Part shown: one piece after another, positions 1 to 6,607 of the stretch
How the letters are laid out: each line of letters begins with the position of its first letter
Position numbering within the stretch: position 1 is the stretch's first letter
Source: Bacillota bacterium
Lineage (GTDB): Bacteria > Bacillota > Clostridia > Lachnospirales > Lachnospiraceae
Length of the DNA stretch: 25,225 nt
Direction: 5' to 3'
Assembly (NCBI GenBank): GCA_023387655.1
Contig: JAEWHR010000113.1
Span: forward strand, 1 to 25,225
Program-made: the position numbers and the translations under genes
Notes under the pieces: model-generated
The model's database searches: none
What the model was told of the DNA's origin: nothing
Seen by the model: the letters and a program-made list of their open reading frames with translations, nothing else

Positions 1-79
1 ATCGTATGTAATCAATACTACTATAAATATTCGTAATTTGTTTTACAGTTTGTAGCCGAAACCTTAGCTTTTTCTTCAT
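1..79 (-). CDS. Partial CDS, N-terminus only, unknown function
   Basis: An ATG at 79-77 is preceded by an AGGAG ribosome binding site eight bases upstream and opens a frame of 26 codons that runs off the left edge without a stop. The visible start is MKKKLRFRLQTVKQ, lysine- and arginine-rich, with no hydrophobic segment yet. It lies about 88 bp downstream of the small peptide gene in the same direction, so the two may be co-transcribed. I do not recognise the family; too little is visible to tell a kinase, a transporter component or a regulator apart. The good ribosome binding site is the main reason for calling it. Confidence 0.5.
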   Translation of the reverse strand, partial: MKKKLRFRLQTVKQITNIYSSIDYIR

Positions 80-167
80 TGTGATGTCTCCTATGCATGT
101 CGTAACTAGTAGTCAGTAATCAAATGAATGGTAAAATTGATAGTTAATATTAAGAAGAATTTTTCTA

Positions 168-326
168 TCAAATCTTCAACTGAAGATTTCCGATGATGTC
201 ACCTTGGTCACAAAGAAGTACGTTTTGTGTACCATCTGTTGTCACATTACAACTTACAGAAGTAAAACCAACAATATTTGATACTAATACTAAAATAGAG
301 CAAATAACTAAAATTTTTCTTCCCAT
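168..326 (-). CDS. Small secreted/membrane peptide (52 aa), candidate pheromone precursor
   Basis: A 52-codon frame starts at an ATG with an AAGGAG ribosome binding site seven bases upstream and ends at a TGA. The product begins MGRK, followed by a hydrophobic stretch (residues 5-21, ILVICSILVL...) that looks like a signal peptide. The remaining polar tail of about 30 residues ends CDQGDIIGNLQLKI. It has three cysteines (C9, C26, C39). It is divergent from the HTH-TPR regulator gene and shares its 114-bp intergenic region. RNPP regulators (PlcR, NprR, Rgg, PrgX) sense short exported peptides processed from precursors of this size and layout, usually encoded next to the regulator. The pheromone role is inference from size, leader and position. 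It could instead be a small lipoprotein-like or membrane peptide. Confidence 0.6.
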   Translation of the reverse strand: MGRKILVICSILVLVSNIVGFTSVSCNVTTDGTQNVLLCDQGDIIGNLQLKI

Positions 327-377
327 GACTAATCTCCTTAAGGTATAATGATTTTGAACAAGTTATCCACCTGCTGA

Positions 378-406
378 TTGAATAATAACATAAAGTATAG
401 TATAAA
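378..406 (+). promoter_or_regulatory. Sigma-A-like promoter of the HTH-TPR regulator
   Basis: TTGAAT (378-383), a 17-bp spacer and TATAAA (401-406) predict a transcript start near 412, about 30 bp before the coding start at 441. The TTG at 378 is in frame with the regulator but is better read as the -35 box than as a start codon. Confidence 0.6.
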
Positions 407-411
407 TATAT

Positions 412-425
412 TGACAAGTATGTCA
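412..425. promoter_or_regulatory. Palindromic operator candidate at the transcription start
   Basis: TGACA-AGTA-TGTCA is a perfect 5-bp inverted repeat centred just at the predicted transcription start of the regulator and about 86 bp upstream of the divergent peptide gene. The position suits autoregulation by the encoded HTH protein, but binding is inference. Confidence 0.4.
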
Positions 426-440
426 CATTGGGGTGATAAA

Positions 441-1394
441 ATGAAAAATGCAGATTTTGGTTCTTTATTAAAAGAACTACGTAAACTATCTAGACTTACT
501 CAGGCAGATGCTTGTAAAGACATATGTTCCCTTCGACAATATGTAAGACTTGAAAATAACATATCTGAACCTTCTATGTATTTAGTACAGTTACTATCAC
601 ATAGGTTTAACTATGACTTATTATCGTATTATAAATTAATTTACTGCGATCAGACATTACAAGCCAACACATTAAAAACAGAAGCAGATGAACTAGTTAA
701 AAATGGTGATTATAAAAAATTGCAACATTTAATATCTAAAATTCAAACCATGCCTGAGTTTCAAAGGGGTGAAAATTTGCAATGCTTATACTACTACAAA
801 TCTCTCATCTCCTGCTTTTATACTCAAGACTATATGCAAGCAATTAATTTTTGTATCAGTGGACTACATATCGAAGATACATCTATTACTAAGACTAATT
901 TTATCGGAAAAATCTCATCGAATGTAGGCTTAAGCCTTCTTAATACAATGGCATGTGCCTTCTTTAAACTATCTAATACAGAAAAAGCTATCGAGATATG
1001 GAATAGAATTTTGATTGATATTGAGAAAAAAATGTCTATTAACTTTTCCTATTACCAATCAAGCATTGAATTTGTTAAGCAACTATATCTATCAACTTCT
1101 TATAATATAGGTATACAGAAAACTTTATTAGAGGATTATCAGTCCGCCCTAGAATATTTTGATAAGGGAATATATTTTGCCACTCAGTATAACTGCTTAT
1201 ATTATTTAACAAATATAGTTAGACAAAAAATGCGAGTATTATACTCATTAAAACGATATACTGAGGCAAGAAGAGCATATGATGTTTGTATGGGATTATA
1301 CATTTTAAGAAATGATATATCAGAGTTAGAAAATTGTGAGAAAATTATGAAAGAAGATTTCCCAGAACTATTAAACTTAAAATCCTATGTATAA
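441..1394 (+). CDS. RNPP/Rgg-type transcriptional regulator (HTH-XRE plus TPR repeats)
   Basis: A 317-residue protein. Residues about 7-58 form an XRE-type helix-turn-helix (FGSLLKELRKLSRLTQADAC, then the recognition-helix region ICSLRQYVRLENN). Residues about 85-300 are helical repeats of TPR type, with EKAIEIWNRIL and DYQSALEYFDKGIYFA as clear repeat units. This architecture is that of RNPP regulators, in which the TPR domain binds a re-imported peptide and switches the DNA-binding domain. I chose the ATG at 441 because a GGGGTGA ribosome binding site lies just upstream; the in-frame TTG at 378 overlaps the likely -35 box. It is divergent from a 52-aa peptide gene and convergent with a receiver-domain gene, next to an agr locus. 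The ligand and targets are unknown. Confidence 0.75.
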   Translation: MKNADFGSLLKELRKLSRLTQADACKDICSLRQYVRLENNISEPSMYLVQLLSHRFNYDLLSYYKLIYCDQTLQANTLKTEADELVKNGDYKKLQHLISKIQTMPEFQRGENLQCLYYYKSLISCFYTQDYMQAINFCISGLHIEDTSITKTNFIGKISSNVGLSLLNTMACAFFKLSNTEKAIEIWNRILIDIEKKMSINFSYYQSSIEFVKQLYLSTSYNIGIQKTLLEDYQSALEYFDKGIYFATQYNCLYYLTNIVRQKMRVLYSLKRYTEARRAYDVCMGLYILRNDISELENCEKIMKEDFPELLNLKSYV

Positions 1395-1397
1395 ATG

Positions 1398-1424
1398 AAG
1401 GAGATAGCCTTATGCTATCTCCTT
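1398..1424. terminator. Hairpin terminator between convergent genes
   Basis: An 11-bp perfect stem (AAGGAGATAGC / GCTATCTCCTT) with a 5-base loop starts four bases after the HTH-TPR stop codon and lies between two convergent genes. The U-tracts on both sides are only AT-rich (ATTATTTAT on the plus side, TTTATA on the minus), so it is probably a modest bidirectional terminator. Confidence 0.65.
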
Positions 1425-1444
1425 ATTATTTATGTAACTTTATT

Positions 1445-1855
1445 TTACCTCGGCAAAGGCACTTGGTACATAGCCTCATGTACCTCATCAATAATACTCA
1501 TTAAACTTTCCGTACTAAACGGTTTTGAAACAATATTCGTGATACCAAGATTATATGCCTCTCTCATCTTTGATTCATCTACGGTTCCGGATAAGATTGC
1601 GACATATGGCATTTCTATCTCTTTATCCATTAAATAACGAACGATATCTAAACCATTCTCATGTTCTGTAATAGTTTGTGCATATGAATTTAAATTCAGA
1701 TCAAGAAATATTAAATCTATCTCTTCCTTATCTAAGATCTTCACTGCCTCTTCATAGGTTCCAGCATCAAACATATACAAATTTCTATATTTACTTAAAC
1801 TTGTCTTTATACCGATTCTTATAAAAGCTACATCGTCAACAATTAAGATATTCAA
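1445..1855 (-). CDS. Stand-alone response-regulator receiver domain (CheY/Spo0F-like)
   Basis: A 136-residue protein that is a complete receiver domain and nothing else. Acidic D7-D8 follow the first strand (ILIVDD), D52 is the phospho-acceptor in LIFLDLNLN, S89 is the switch Ser/Thr in AILSG, and K111-P112 is the conserved Lys-Pro (VSKPF). There is no DNA-binding or enzymatic output domain, so it must act by protein contact or as a phosphorelay intermediate. It starts at a TTG with a GGGAG ribosome binding site. It has its own promoter and lies downstream of agrD past a terminator. The position suggests it may work with the nearby AgrC-like kinase, which otherwise lacks a regulator in the window, but that pairing is inference. 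Confidence 0.8.
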   Translation of the reverse strand: MNILIVDDVAFIRIGIKTSLSKYRNLYMFDAGTYEEAVKILDKEEIDLIFLDLNLNSYAQTITEHENGLDIVRYLMDKEIEMPYVAILSGTVDESKMREAYNLGITNIVSKPFSTESLMSIIDEVHEAMYQVPLPR

Positions 1856-1910
1856 GTCTGCTCCCTCATTTCATAAAAAATTTATTTTTATAAAATTAAT
1901 TTATAATACT

Positions 1911-1939
1911 ATAATAGCAGAAAAACTTAAATACTTCAA
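1911..1939 (-). promoter_or_regulatory. Promoter of the receiver-domain gene
   Basis: On the minus strand TTGAAG, a 17-bp spacer and TATTAT, with a TG-extended -10 (TGCTATTAT). The predicted 5' leader is about 50 nt and very AT-rich. It lies between the agrD terminator and the receiver gene, so that gene can be expressed separately from agr. Confidence 0.65.
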
Positions 1940-1986
1940 TTGCCTTTCTCTAACCCAATGACTTAATATTATCATTTAGGCATAAA

Positions 1987-2028
1987 GAAAGCAGAGTCGA
2001 TTATTATACAATGTACGACTCTGCTTCC
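1987..2028 (-). terminator. Terminator downstream of agrD
   Basis: The inverted repeat AAGCAGAGTCG / CGACTCTGCTT gives an 11-bp stem with a 16-base loop. On the minus strand it is followed by TTCTTTATG, moderately U-rich. It begins 16 bp past the agrD stop codon. Confidence 0.7.
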
Positions 2029-2043
2029 ATTTATTCTACATAG

Positions 2044-2163
2044 TTAATCAATTAATTCCTCTGGCATTTCCTCTTGTCCGAAAATCCAAATTACACATGT
2101 ACTCGTAAATAATTCAGCAACTGCTACAAATGTCGTTATTGCAGATAATAAAATTTTTGCCAT
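2044..2163 (-). CDS. agrD: AgrD-type cyclic autoinducer peptide precursor (39 aa)
   Basis: A 39-codon gene with a GGAGGT ribosome binding site seven bases before the ATG. The product has the three parts of AgrD. Residues 1-19 are a hydrophobic, amphipathic-helix-like leader (MAKILLSAITTFVAVAELF). TSTCVIWIF (residues 20-28) is the predicted autoinducer segment with its single cysteine, C23. The acidic tail GQEEMPEELID carries the P-x-E-L signature seen after the peptide in AgrD proteins (compare VPKEL in Staphylococcus aureus). AgrB-type processing would give a thiolactone ring closed by C23. Counting from the proline, the ring could be five residues (CVIWI) or six (CVIWIF). The gene follows agrB after 109 bp and has its own promoter. 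Confidence 0.9.
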   Translation of the reverse strand: MAKILLSAITTFVAVAELFTSTCVIWIFGQEEMPEELID

Positions 2164-2186
2164 GATTAGTACCTCCATCTGTTCTA

Positions 2187-2202
2187 TGTACACTATTGTA
2201 CA
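2187..2202. promoter_or_regulatory. Twin TGTACA palindromes at the agrD transcription start
   Basis: Two identical self-complementary hexamers, TGTACA at 2187-2192 and 2197-2202, are spaced exactly 10 bp (one helical turn) apart, directly at and after the predicted start of the agrD transcript. This looks like a binding site for a dimeric regulator; the regulator is not identified. Confidence 0.35.
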
Positions 2203-2207
2203 AGCCC

Positions 2208-2236
2208 ATTTTAGCACTGCTTACATTTATTTACAA
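2208..2236 (-). promoter_or_regulatory. Promoter of agrD
   Basis: On the minus strand TTGTAA, 17 bp, TAAAAT, with a TG-extended -10 (TGCTAAAAT). The predicted start is near 2201, giving a leader of about 38 nt. agrD can therefore be transcribed apart from agrC-agrB. Confidence 0.6.
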
Positions 2237-2272
2237 ATACTTTTGTTCCCGTATTTTCGACATTTTTTTCAT

Positions 2273-2851
2273 TTATACTCTGTCATGTTTCACACGAAAT
2301 AAATAATATGCTGCAGGAGTAATAAGTAATAACGTAAATAACATCGAGTATAAACACATACTATAAATATCCTTCCAAAGGAAGCGAATTGTGAATGTCA
2401 ACAACATGCTAAGAAAGAAGTATAGTTTCATCTTACTTTTCTCTTCCTTCTTTCTAATTGGCCTTGCATCAGTTCCTTGAGGCACATATTGAAACCATAA
2501 AAATAGATTAATAAGCCACAAAACAATTTCTATTTCAATTGTTAAAGGCAATGCCTTGGTTATCGCTATTGTGCCACCTACCAATAGTAAAGAACTTACA
2601 AAACATAACAGATAATTTTTAATATGTATTCCTCCTGAATAGCCACGGTATAACTTTAGTAAAATGATTATAATTAGTGCTTCTTTCAGACTATGAAACC
2701 AAAAAAGTATAAAAGCTATTAAGGTAGAAAAAAGTAAGCTACGCAAAAATATTTTTGTTTGATAAACTGCGCGTTTGGCTCTTTTGGGTTCGTATCCCTT
2801 CTTCGTAATTAATAATAGCTCCAAATCATTATAAGTGAAATGATTTTTCAA
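2273..2851 (-). CDS. agrB: AgrB-type accessory gene regulator membrane endopeptidase
   Basis: A 192-residue polytopic membrane cysteine protease that would cleave the C-terminal tail of AgrD and catalyse thiolactone formation. The catalytic pair is visible in YRGYSGGIHIKNYLLC: H76 and C83, with the same spacing as His77/Cys84 of staphylococcal AgrB. Hydrophobic segments lie at about 38-66, 80-98, 105-123, 142-160 and 163-185, and a basic loop (RPIRKKEEKSKMK) at about 130-141. The length is typical. Translation starts at a TTG with GGAGG about nine bases upstream. It lies 51 bp downstream of agrC, probably on the same transcript. Confidence 0.92.
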   Translation of the reverse strand: MKNHFTYNDLELLLITKKGYEPKRAKRAVYQTKIFLRSLLFSTLIAFILFWFHSLKEALIIIILLKLYRGYSGGIHIKNYLLCFVSSLLLVGGTIAITKALPLTIEIEIVLWLINLFLWFQYVPQGTDARPIRKKEEKSKMKLYFFLSMLLTFTIRFLWKDIYSMCLYSMLFTLLLITPAAYYLFRVKHDRV

Positions 2852-2902
2852 ATTACAGCCTCCAGTAAGTATCGTAACAAATCACGTTCCTTAATCCTTG
2901 GT

Positions 2903-4198
2903 TCACTGATTATCTATAGTTAGTCGTATCTCAAATTCCTTTTCGCCATCAATCAAATCGTAAGTAATATTTTTATTTTTTCTAACTAGTTTCTCAATAT
3001 TTCTAATACCAATATGCTTCGAAATTCCGTACTTTAATAAGTTCCCATTTTTATCATAGCTTTTCAAATTCTTAGTATTAAATACAAATCGATTATCATC
3101 AAATTTTAAATTAATGTAAACCGTCTTGTCCTCCACAAAGTGAGCAACCTCGATTGCATTATCTATAATTATGTTTAACAGATCTATAAATATTTTAGAG
3201 TTAATTCTAACACTACTGCTGCCATCGTAAGCAACCAATAAATTTACACCAAGTTCTTGTGCGTAATCCTGCTTAATACTTAAAATAGAAGCTACCACAG
3301 TATTTGGGATATTAATATACTTGAGCTTATAATTTATTTTATTTTTTCCATCCCATTCTAGTAAATCTTTTAAAACAGCTCGGATATCCTCAATTTTTAA
3401 CTCTTCGCAATTTACAAAAAAGTTAACAGCTTGCATCATATTATTATAACTATGACCAAAGTAATTAATATTCTCTACAAAATCCTGATGAATCTCATTT
3501 AATGTATTTCTTTCTTCAATTTGACGATTTCTATAGTTAGTAATAATGGACTCATAATATGTTAATAAAATAATAGTTAAGATAAGAAGAATTGTAAAAC
3601 AGATTAACATAAATGATTCGTTGCTAATACCTTGTTTGTTATAAATTTCTGCTCCTAACACAACAAAAATTAAAATAAGAAATATTGTTACAATGAACTT
3701 TATAAATTTGACATAACGTTTTGTTTTTGCTTCGCAGTACTTGATTACTTTATCATAGAAGTTATCCTTACTGACCCACATATAATAGGAAAGACTTAAC
3801 ATCCCTATCATATAAACTCCTTGTACAACATCTATATGAACTTGCTCGGGTAATGAAAAATCTAATAACTTAAATGCTAAAGTCGTAGTTAATAAAGATA
3901 TTATCTGTACCAAAATAGCAACAACATTAACAAATAGGCTAGTAACTAAAGATACCAATAGATTACGTTGATATATATAATAGATCAAAATTATAATAAC
4001 AACCATCGGTAATACTTGCATAAGTATTTCACCAATATAAAAAACAAACTTGATATCAAATTTTGTTTTATAATATGACATACAAAATAAAGCTGATGTA
4101 AAACTTAATATGCGGTAGATACTTTTTTTTCGAAATAACGAGCGTATAAAAAGCGTTATTGCCAAACTATCTAGTAATAAGAATATTGCATCATGCAT
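2903..4198 (-). CDS. agrC: AgrC-type sensor histidine kinase (GHKL ATPase)
   Basis: A receptor kinase of 431 residues counted from the ATG at 4198. Residues about 1-215 contain six or so membrane segments, the usual AgrC sensor for extracellular cyclic peptide. The phospho-accepting histidine is H249 in NYFGHSYNNMM, corresponding to the RHDY-N motif of AgrC kinases. The ATPase domain follows, with the N-box around N347 (LLNIIIDNAIEVA) and a G-box in YGISKHIGIRNIEKLV. An in-frame GTG at 4213 would add five residues, but AGGTGAGGG lies at the right distance only for the ATG. It is the first gene of agrC-agrB and has a strong promoter. No LytTR-type response regulator is adjacent; the nearest regulator is the single receiver domain at 1445-1855. 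Confidence 0.88.
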   Translation of the reverse strand: MHDAIFLLLDSLAITLFIRSLFRKKSIYRILSFTSALFCMSYYKTKFDIKFVFYIGEILMQVLPMVVIIILIYYIYQRNLLVSLVTSLFVNVVAILVQIISLLTTTLAFKLLDFSLPEQVHIDVVQGVYMIGMLSLSYYMWVSKDNFYDKVIKYCEAKTKRYVKFIKFIVTIFLILIFVVLGAEIYNKQGISNESFMLICFTILLILTIILLTYYESIITNYRNRQIEERNTLNEIHQDFVENINYFGHSYNNMMQAVNFFVNCEELKIEDIRAVLKDLLEWDGKNKINYKLKYINIPNTVVASILSIKQDYAQELGVNLLVAYDGSSSVRINSKIFIDLLNIIIDNAIEVAHFVEDKTVYINLKFDDNRFVFNTKNLKSYDKNGNLLKYGISKHIGIRNIEKLVRKNKNITYDLIDGEKEFEIRLTIDNQ

Positions 4199-4265
4199 AT
4201 GTACTACCCTCACCTATTTGTTATTAATCTCAAATACAATATAGATTCCCCTACTTTCTTCCTAT

Positions 4266-4294
4266 ATTCTACCTTTTTTGAATATTTTTGTCAA
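4266..4294 (-). promoter_or_regulatory. Promoter of agrC-agrB
   Basis: On the minus strand TTGACA, 17 bp, TAGAAT: a near-consensus sigma-A site whose start would lie about 60 bp upstream of the agrC ATG. Confidence 0.75.
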
Positions 4295-4344
4295 AATTAA
4301 TTTATTATTTATATCATATAGAATATTTTCTCCTTTTTTTGTAA

Positions 4345-4373
4345 TTGACTTCTCTTCTTTACTATGCTATAGT
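4345..4373 (+). promoter_or_regulatory. Promoter of the cold-shock leader transcript
   Basis: TTGACT, 17 bp, TATAGT with a TG-extended -10 (TGCTATAGT). The predicted start near 4380 gives a 5' leader of about 215 nt before the csp start codon, or a short RNA of about 80 nt if the hairpin at 4403-4460 terminates. Confidence 0.65.
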
Positions 4374-4402
4374 TAGAGAGTAATAATAAATGCGATTTTG
4401 AT

Positions 4403-4460
4403 TCACATATTTTTGTAAGTCATTAACATTTAATGATTTACAAAAATATGTGATTTTTTT
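4403..4460 (+). terminator. Long leader hairpin with T7 tract upstream of csp (attenuator candidate)
   Basis: A 16-bp perfect stem (4403-4418 with 4438-4453) continues into eight more pairs (4419-4426 with 4430-4437, one G-U) around a three-base loop, so 24 consecutive pairs. Seven Ts follow at 4454-4460. The stem is AT-rich. Only the plus side carries the T tract, so it acts on the csp leader transcript. It could be an intrinsic terminator, a cold-responsive attenuator, or the 3' end of a small RNA. Confidence 0.7.
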
Positions 4461-4595
4461 ATGAGCTAACACTCGTAAGCATTAATGTAAAATGCAGTCG
4501 CTATTAGGTCTAAACAGTAAAGTCACTATGATGTTTCTTTATTGTTACAAAAGACAGCAAGCTGTCAAATATTCAAATTTTTTAGGAGGTATTTT

Positions 4596-4799
4596 ATGAA
4601 CAATGGTACAGTAAAATGGTTTAATGCACAAAAGGGATTTGGTTTTATTACTAACAGCGCAACTGGCGAAGATGTATTCGTTCACTTTTCCGGTATCGCA
4701 GCAGAAGGATTCAAGTCTTTAGAAGAAGGTCAGAACGTAACTTTCGATATTACCAAAGGCGCTCGTGGTATGCAGGCAACTAACGTTTGTATTGCATAA
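4596..4799 (+). CDS. csp: Cold-shock protein, CspA family
   Basis: A 67-residue single cold-shock domain, an RNA chaperone that binds single-stranded nucleic acid through RNP1 (KGFGFI, residues 13-18) and RNP2 (VFVHF, about 27-31). It starts MNNGTVKWFNAQKGFGFI, the usual family opening. The ATG at 4596 has AGGAGGT six bases upstream; an upstream in-frame start would add 18 residues foreign to the family. The gene is monocistronic, with its own promoter, a leader of about 215 nt and a strong terminator. Long structured leaders are typical of cold-inducible csp genes. The specific family member (CspA, B, C or D) cannot be assigned. Confidence 0.93.
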   Translation: MNNGTVKWFNAQKGFGFITNSATGEDVFVHFSGIAAEGFKSLEEGQNVTFDITKGARGMQATNVCIA

Positions 4800-4814
4800 T
4801 CGAATAAAGATGTA

Positions 4815-4853
4815 AAAAGAAGAGCAAACCACTTTGTGGTTTGCTCTTCTTTT
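4815..4853. terminator. Strong terminator after csp, probably bidirectional
   Basis: An 18-bp perfect stem with a three-base loop (GAAGAGCAAACCAC paired with GTGGTTTGCTCTTC plus A/T flanks). U-rich sequence lies on the plus side and TTTTACATC on the minus. It lies between convergent csp and the pyrophosphatase gene and can serve both. Confidence 0.85.
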
Positions 4854-4948
4854 ATGTTATTTCATAATTTCTGAGTATCATAATTTAAATTTTACTATTT
4901 TTTATTAATCTAAGATTTATTCGCTACTTCTAAAATCTCTGTTTCCTA

Positions 4949-6595
4949 CTATTCTTGCATAGCTGCAACTATTGCAGGTATCAACTGTTTCTTTCTTGAT
5001 ACTACACCATCTAACTTAAAACTATTGGAAACCTCTTTTACATGGAAGGCATTCTCTATCACTTGTTTTGCCATAGAACCAACACAAAGTAATTCTGTAG
5101 ATTCTCTAATGATATTTGTTAACATAAAGAATATCATATCTACGCCATGTTCTTCCTTCGCTTTTTCCAGATAAGGATACAAACGTTCTCTGATTTCAGA
5201 GAGTTCCAATGCATTTAGAGAGTTGATTTGACCAACACCAAAAGTCGTATCTCCCACGGAGAAATCCTTATAGTCTTGATAGAAAATTTCATCTGCTGAT
5301 TTTGATTTCAAGTTACTACCAGCTTCAAAAATCTCACCTGCAAATTCCGTCACGTCAACTCCTGCAATCTTTGCAAGATGTTCTGCTGCCTCTATATCAA
5401 GCTTTGTACAAGTTGGTGAACGATACATTAGTGTATCTGAGATAATAGCAGCACAAAGAATCCCAGCAATCGGTGGTTGTATCTCAATCCGATTTTCACA
5501 ATACATCTGATACACAATTGTCGCAGTACAACCTAGAGGTTGGTTTCGGAAAAATACAGGTTTCATTGTCTCAATGGTACCAAGACGATGATGATCTATA
5601 ATCTCTAGAATTTCAGCATCTTCAATCCCATCCACCGCCTGATCTTTTTCATTATGATCAACCATAATCACTTGTTTGCGCTCCATATTCAATAAGTTAC
5701 GTCTAGATATCATACCACGATATATTCCTTTGTGATCAAGAATAGGGAAGTCACGATTTCTTTGTTTTGCCATGACTGACTTAATCTCATCAACGAATGC
5801 ATCATTACGAAATGTGATTAGATTATCACGAATCATAAACTGGCTGATTGGCATACTCTGGTTCATTAGTCTTGCTACTGTATACGTATCGTGAGGAGTA
5901 CTAATAATCGTACATCCTCTTTCTTTCGCTAGCTTCATAATAGTCATCGAAACCTTTGCACCTTCACATACTACAATACAACCAGCTTTCATCTCTATCG
6001 CACATAACTGAGATTCATATCGATTCCCTAAGATAACAAGATCATGTTCTTCGATATAATCCTCCATTAAGTCTGGGTTAGCAGCCGCAATTAGTACCTT
6101 CCCTTGGTCAAAGATAGCTTTCTCATCTCCTACCAAAAGAGTTCCCTCTAGCGTTTCTAAGATATTAATATAAGGCGTCTTTGCTTCCGCAAGAATTCGA
6201 TTATCATATACTTCCATGTAGGACGTGGTAATATCACCAATCGTAATAATACCCTCTAACTTCCCTTTATCAGTAATCGGAAGAGTTACAACATTATTCT
6301 TTCTCATTAAGTTCCATGCCTTTTTTAACGACAAGGAACTGTTGACACCTTCTGTTTCTCTAATTTCGATATCACGAACTTGTGTCCTAACATCGGCAAC
6401 GTACTCTGGTGGGGTTATTTTAAATCGTTCCAGGATATATTGAGTTTCCGAGTTTATCTGCCCTGCACGTTTTGGTACGTAATCGCCGCCTGTAATCTTA
6501 CATTTTAATGCAGCATAAGCGATTGCCGAACAGATGGAATCGGTATCCGGGTTCTTATGGCCAATTACAATTACTTTCTTCGCATTTGTTGTCAT
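4949..6595 (-). CDS. ppaC: Manganese-dependent inorganic pyrophosphatase, family II with CBS and DRTGG domains
   Basis: A 548-residue cytoplasmic enzyme hydrolysing pyrophosphate to phosphate. The DHH-superfamily catalytic half has H13-x3-D17-x-D19 (GHKNPDTDS), D313-H314-N315 and D334-H335-H336. The DHHA2 half starts near residue 380 (SDT at 386-388). Between the first and second metal motifs there is a regulatory insert: a CBS motif at about 75-130, a DRTGG-like domain at about 140-250, and a second CBS motif at about 250-305. This insert accounts for the length compared with about 310 residues for simple family II enzymes. In characterised relatives it binds adenine nucleotides that regulate activity. 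AGGAGG lies five bases before the ATG. It follows smpB by 12 bp, the last gene of rnr-smpB-ppaC. Confidence 0.93.
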   Translation of the reverse strand: MTTNAKKVIVIGHKNPDTDSICSAIAYAALKCKITGGDYVPKRAGQINSETQYILERFKITPPEYVADVRTQVRDIEIRETEGVNSSLSLKKAWNLMRKNNVVTLPITDKGKLEGIITIGDITTSYMEVYDNRILAEAKTPYINILETLEGTLLVGDEKAIFDQGKVLIAAANPDLMEDYIEEHDLVILGNRYESQLCAIEMKAGCIVVCEGAKVSMTIMKLAKERGCTIISTPHDTYTVARLMNQSMPISQFMIRDNLITFRNDAFVDEIKSVMAKQRNRDFPILDHKGIYRGMISRRNLLNMERKQVIMVDHNEKDQAVDGIEDAEILEIIDHHRLGTIETMKPVFFRNQPLGCTATIVYQMYCENRIEIQPPIAGILCAAIISDTLMYRSPTCTKLDIEAAEHLAKIAGVDVTEFAGEIFEAGSNLKSKSADEIFYQDYKDFSVGDTTFGVGQINSLNALELSEIRERLYPYLEKAKEEHGVDMIFFMLTNIIRESTELLCVGSMAKQVIENAFHVKEVSNSFKLDGVVSRKKQLIPAIVAAMQE

Positions 6596-6607
6596 ACCAT
6601 CCTCCTG

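Noticed and set aside
341..349. TATAAT/TTATAC near the small peptide gene as its -10 box
   Set aside because: It lies so close to the ribosome binding site that the transcript would start inside it, so the peptide's promoter must be elsewhere and remains undefined.
1395..1637. 80-codon plus-strand frame after the HTH-TPR gene
   Set aside because: It begins inside the terminator hairpin and overlaps the well-supported receiver gene on the other strand.
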